From positions 1 through 8,443 of the forward strand of contig DAJR01000008.1 in NCBI GenBank assembly GCA_002496385.1: 8,443 nucleotides of DNA, read 5' to 3'. Origin of the DNA: Methanomassiliicoccales archaeon UBA147 (GTDB lineage: Archaea; Thermoplasmatota; Thermoplasmata; SG8-5). Shown here piece by piece: positions 6,925 to 8,443 of the stretch (position 1 is the stretch's first letter; the number at the start of each line of letters is the position of its first letter). The notes beneath the pieces were generated by a model that made no database searches, was not told the origin of the DNA, and saw nothing but the letters and a program-made list of their open reading frames with translations. The translations under genes were made by a program, and so were the position numbers.

Positions 6925-8346
6925 ATGCCTGTGCGAGGACACTTCAAAGCGGCCCAGACGATATCGCTGTGCATTATCGCGACGCTGTTTATATGCGTCA
7001 TCCAGGGAGGGACCGCTGGCGCTGCGCCTGTGACGACACTTTCCATTTCCGAGCCCAAGTTCGGGACCGATACGGTCTATGTGAACCTGGAGACGCTCTT
7101 CACCCTCACGGCGGTGGACTCGCTTCTCGCGCCGGTCTCTGACATTTGGTATCACTGGGACTCTTACAATTATACCAAATATACCGGGCCGTTCAACGCG
7201 GCGGTTGAGATGCCCTCGACCGGAGGCCCTCCCCCCCTGCCGATAGACCTTGAGGAGGGAACGCACATACTCTATTACAATTCCACGGACAGCACAGGCC
7301 AGACTGAACCTGCAAAAACCATGGCCGTCCATGTCGACAACTCGCCGCCGATAACCCAGGTGATTTTCGACGGCGCTCATTTCTCCGGGGACTGCGAATA
7401 CCTGGAATCCGGCACACAGTTGAGCCTGGTATCGTCCGAGACCGGGGCGGGAGTGGCTGAAATCCGCTATTCCTTCGGTGGCCGGCCGGAGACCGTGTTC
7501 ACAACCCCGCTCACCTTTTCAGGGAATGGACTTCAGACCGTCCTCTACCATTCTGTGGACAATCTGGGGAACAGGGAGCCGGACAGAACCGTCATCGTAT
7601 CGGTTGACGATGATGCGCCGGAGGTGCATATTGCTCTGGGCACCCCCCAATGCACGAGCGGGAGCAGCACGTTCGTCGCGGAATCAACCCCGATATCGCT
7701 GGACATCGTTGAAATCTCCGGGGTCGCATCATCCAGCTGCAGGATAGACAGCGGCGCCTGGACTGCCTATACCGGGCCTTTCACTCTCGCTTCGGAAGGC
7801 GAACACACGATTGCGGCACGGGCAACGGACAACTTGGGCCATGCGTCTTCCGAAATCAGTCTAACATTAAAAGTGGACAGCACTGCCCCCGCCGTGACGG
7901 TCGGAGGCTTGGAGAACGGGGAGGTCAGCCTGGTTTACGGCAATCCCCTATACCTAAATTGCACGGATTCGGGTGCCGGGAACTGTGTTGTTTATTACCG
8001 CCTTGGCGGAGACCCACACTGGAATGTTTATTCAAATCCGCCGATCATCTACAACACAACATCCGTCCAATACTACGCTGTCGATGAACTGGGCAACACT
8101 GCCGAGACAGGGACGGTGCAGATACTTGTGACCGGAGGAACTGTACCGCCAACAGGATGGGTGTCATGGAAACTGTACCTTGGGATAGCCCTGATAGCCG
8201 GGGGCGTGGCCATTGCGGCGCTGACCTTCATGTACACCAGGGGAAGCCAGGAAGAACCGCCCGAGAAGCCGGAGAGAAAAACTGTCCGAGAGAGGCCCGA
8301 GAACAGGCCAGCGAAGAAGAAGAAGCTTCGAAAGAGGAACTACTGA
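6925..8346 (+). CDS. Membrane-anchored surface protein with four Ig-like repeats
   Basis: A 473-residue exported protein. Residues 1-11 are positively charged, 12-28 are hydrophobic (ISLCIIATLFICVI), and a signal-peptidase-like site follows near GTAGAAP (29-35). Four beta-sandwich-type repeats of about 90-110 residues follow, at roughly 35-142, 143-232, 233-322 and 323-409. Each carries a strand with a YTGPF-like or TTPL motif, a GxHTIxxxATDNLGH-like strand (variants LYYNSTDSTGQ, LYHSVDNLGN, QYYAVDELGN), and most end with VDxxxP. This pattern resembles OmpL47/Ig-like repeats found in cell-surface proteins. A transmembrane helix (about 417-437) and a strongly basic tail (KKKKLRKRNY) give an outside-in topology with a cytoplasmic C-terminus. 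N-glycosylation sequons (NYT, NST, NCT, NTT) occur in the outer part. It probably acts in adhesion or the cell envelope; the ligand is unknown. Confidence 0.85.
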   Translation: MPVRGHFKAAQTISLCIIATLFICVIQGGTAGAAPVTTLSISEPKFGTDTVYVNLETLFTLTAVDSLLAPVSDIWYHWDSYNYTKYTGPFNAAVEMPSTGGPPPLPIDLEEGTHILYYNSTDSTGQTEPAKTMAVHVDNSPPITQVIFDGAHFSGDCEYLESGTQLSLVSSETGAGVAEIRYSFGGRPETVFTTPLTFSGNGLQTVLYHSVDNLGNREPDRTVIVSVDDDAPEVHIALGTPQCTSGSSTFVAESTPISLDIVEISGVASSSCRIDSGAWTAYTGPFTLASEGEHTIAARATDNLGHASSEISLTLKVDSTAPAVTVGGLENGEVSLVYGNPLYLNCTDSGAGNCVVYYRLGGDPHWNVYSNPPIIYNTTSVQYYAVDELGNTAETGTVQILVTGGTVPPTGWVSWKLYLGIALIAGGVAIAALTFMYTRGSQEEPPEKPERKTVRERPENRPAKKKKLRKRNY

Positions 8347-8375
8347 GAGGTTCGATGGCAATCGTTAAATAACCT

Positions 8376-8400
8376 ACCGCCATCAAGGGTTTCTGGCGGT
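8376..8400 (+). terminator. Hairpin downstream of the surface-protein gene
   Basis: ACCGCCA (8376-8382) and TGGCGGT (8394-8400) form a perfect 7-bp stem with an 11-nt loop, 30 nt after the stop codon. It is followed by TTAAACTCTTAG rather than a T-run. It may mark the 3' end of the transcript or protect it; archaeal termination usually relies on T-tracts, so the role is uncertain. TTAAATAA at 8365-8372 could be a TATA-like box for the RNA gene that follows. Confidence 0.35.
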
Positions 8401-8419
8401 TAAACTCTTAGAGTCATCA

Positions 8420-8443
8420 GCTCCCGTAGTGTAGTTCCGAAGG
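8420..8443 (+). tRNA. Possible 5' end of a tRNA gene, cut by the window edge
   Basis: GCTCCCG followed by TA and GTGTAGT matches the acceptor strand, positions 8-9 and the D-arm start of archaeal tRNAs, with closest recall to the 5' half of tRNA-Glu or tRNA-Asp. The D-loop GG pair is not obvious in the 24 visible bases. The anticodon and the 3' acceptor strand are outside, so isotype and functionality cannot be judged. Confidence 0.5.

Noticed and set aside
7230..7238. Run of seven C in the surface-protein gene as a possible frameshift site
   Set aside because: The reading frame continues with consistent Ig-like repeats on both sides, so no frameshift is indicated.

Overview
The window holds two blocks that look different in style. 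The left block (bases 1-917) is the 3' end of a fused isobutyryl-CoA mutase gene (icmF) with a bacterial look: all 21 Arg codons are CGN and only 1 of 17 Ile codons is ATA. The right block, from somewhere inside the thiolase gene onward, looks archaeal and is best compared with Thermoplasmata-like euryarchaea (an inference, not a search result). Arg is mostly AGG/AGA, ATA is common for Ile, GTG starts occur, and TATA-like boxes sit about 25-33 nt before start codons, leaving almost no leader. The codon style changes within the thiolase gene, roughly between 1430 and 1640. That could reflect acquisition and recombination, or a joined metagenomic contig.

Layout, all on the + strand: icmF 3' end (1-917); a 126-nt gap with a weak hairpin and a good ribosome binding site; then a tight five-gene run (1044-5115, gaps of 4, 3, 1 and 8 nt) of acetyl-CoA acetyltransferase, 3-hydroxybutyryl-CoA dehydrogenase (GTG start), enoyl-CoA hydratase (GTG start), a V4R-domain protein and an unrecognised 223-residue protein. 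Three units with their own TATA-like promoters follow: a 172-residue protein with a CxxC-x4-C cluster (5148-5666), a class I/II PLP aminotransferase (5761-6888) and a surface protein with a signal peptide, four Ig-like repeats and a C-terminal membrane anchor (6925-8346). The window ends in a hairpin and what appears to be the first 24 bases of a tRNA gene.

Thiolase, dehydrogenase and hydratase form the C4 core of beta-oxidation, run toward acetyl-CoA or in reverse toward crotonyl-CoA. IcmF would connect isobutyryl-CoA with butyryl-CoA. An acyl-CoA dehydrogenase, electron-transfer flavoprotein and CoA ligase or transferase are needed for a full pathway and are not in the window. The V4R protein may sense a small hydrophobic or acyl ligand and tie the pathway to regulation. 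The two unrecognised proteins beside it are the least explained part of the window. I found no CRISPR array, insertion sequence or minus-strand gene that I could support.
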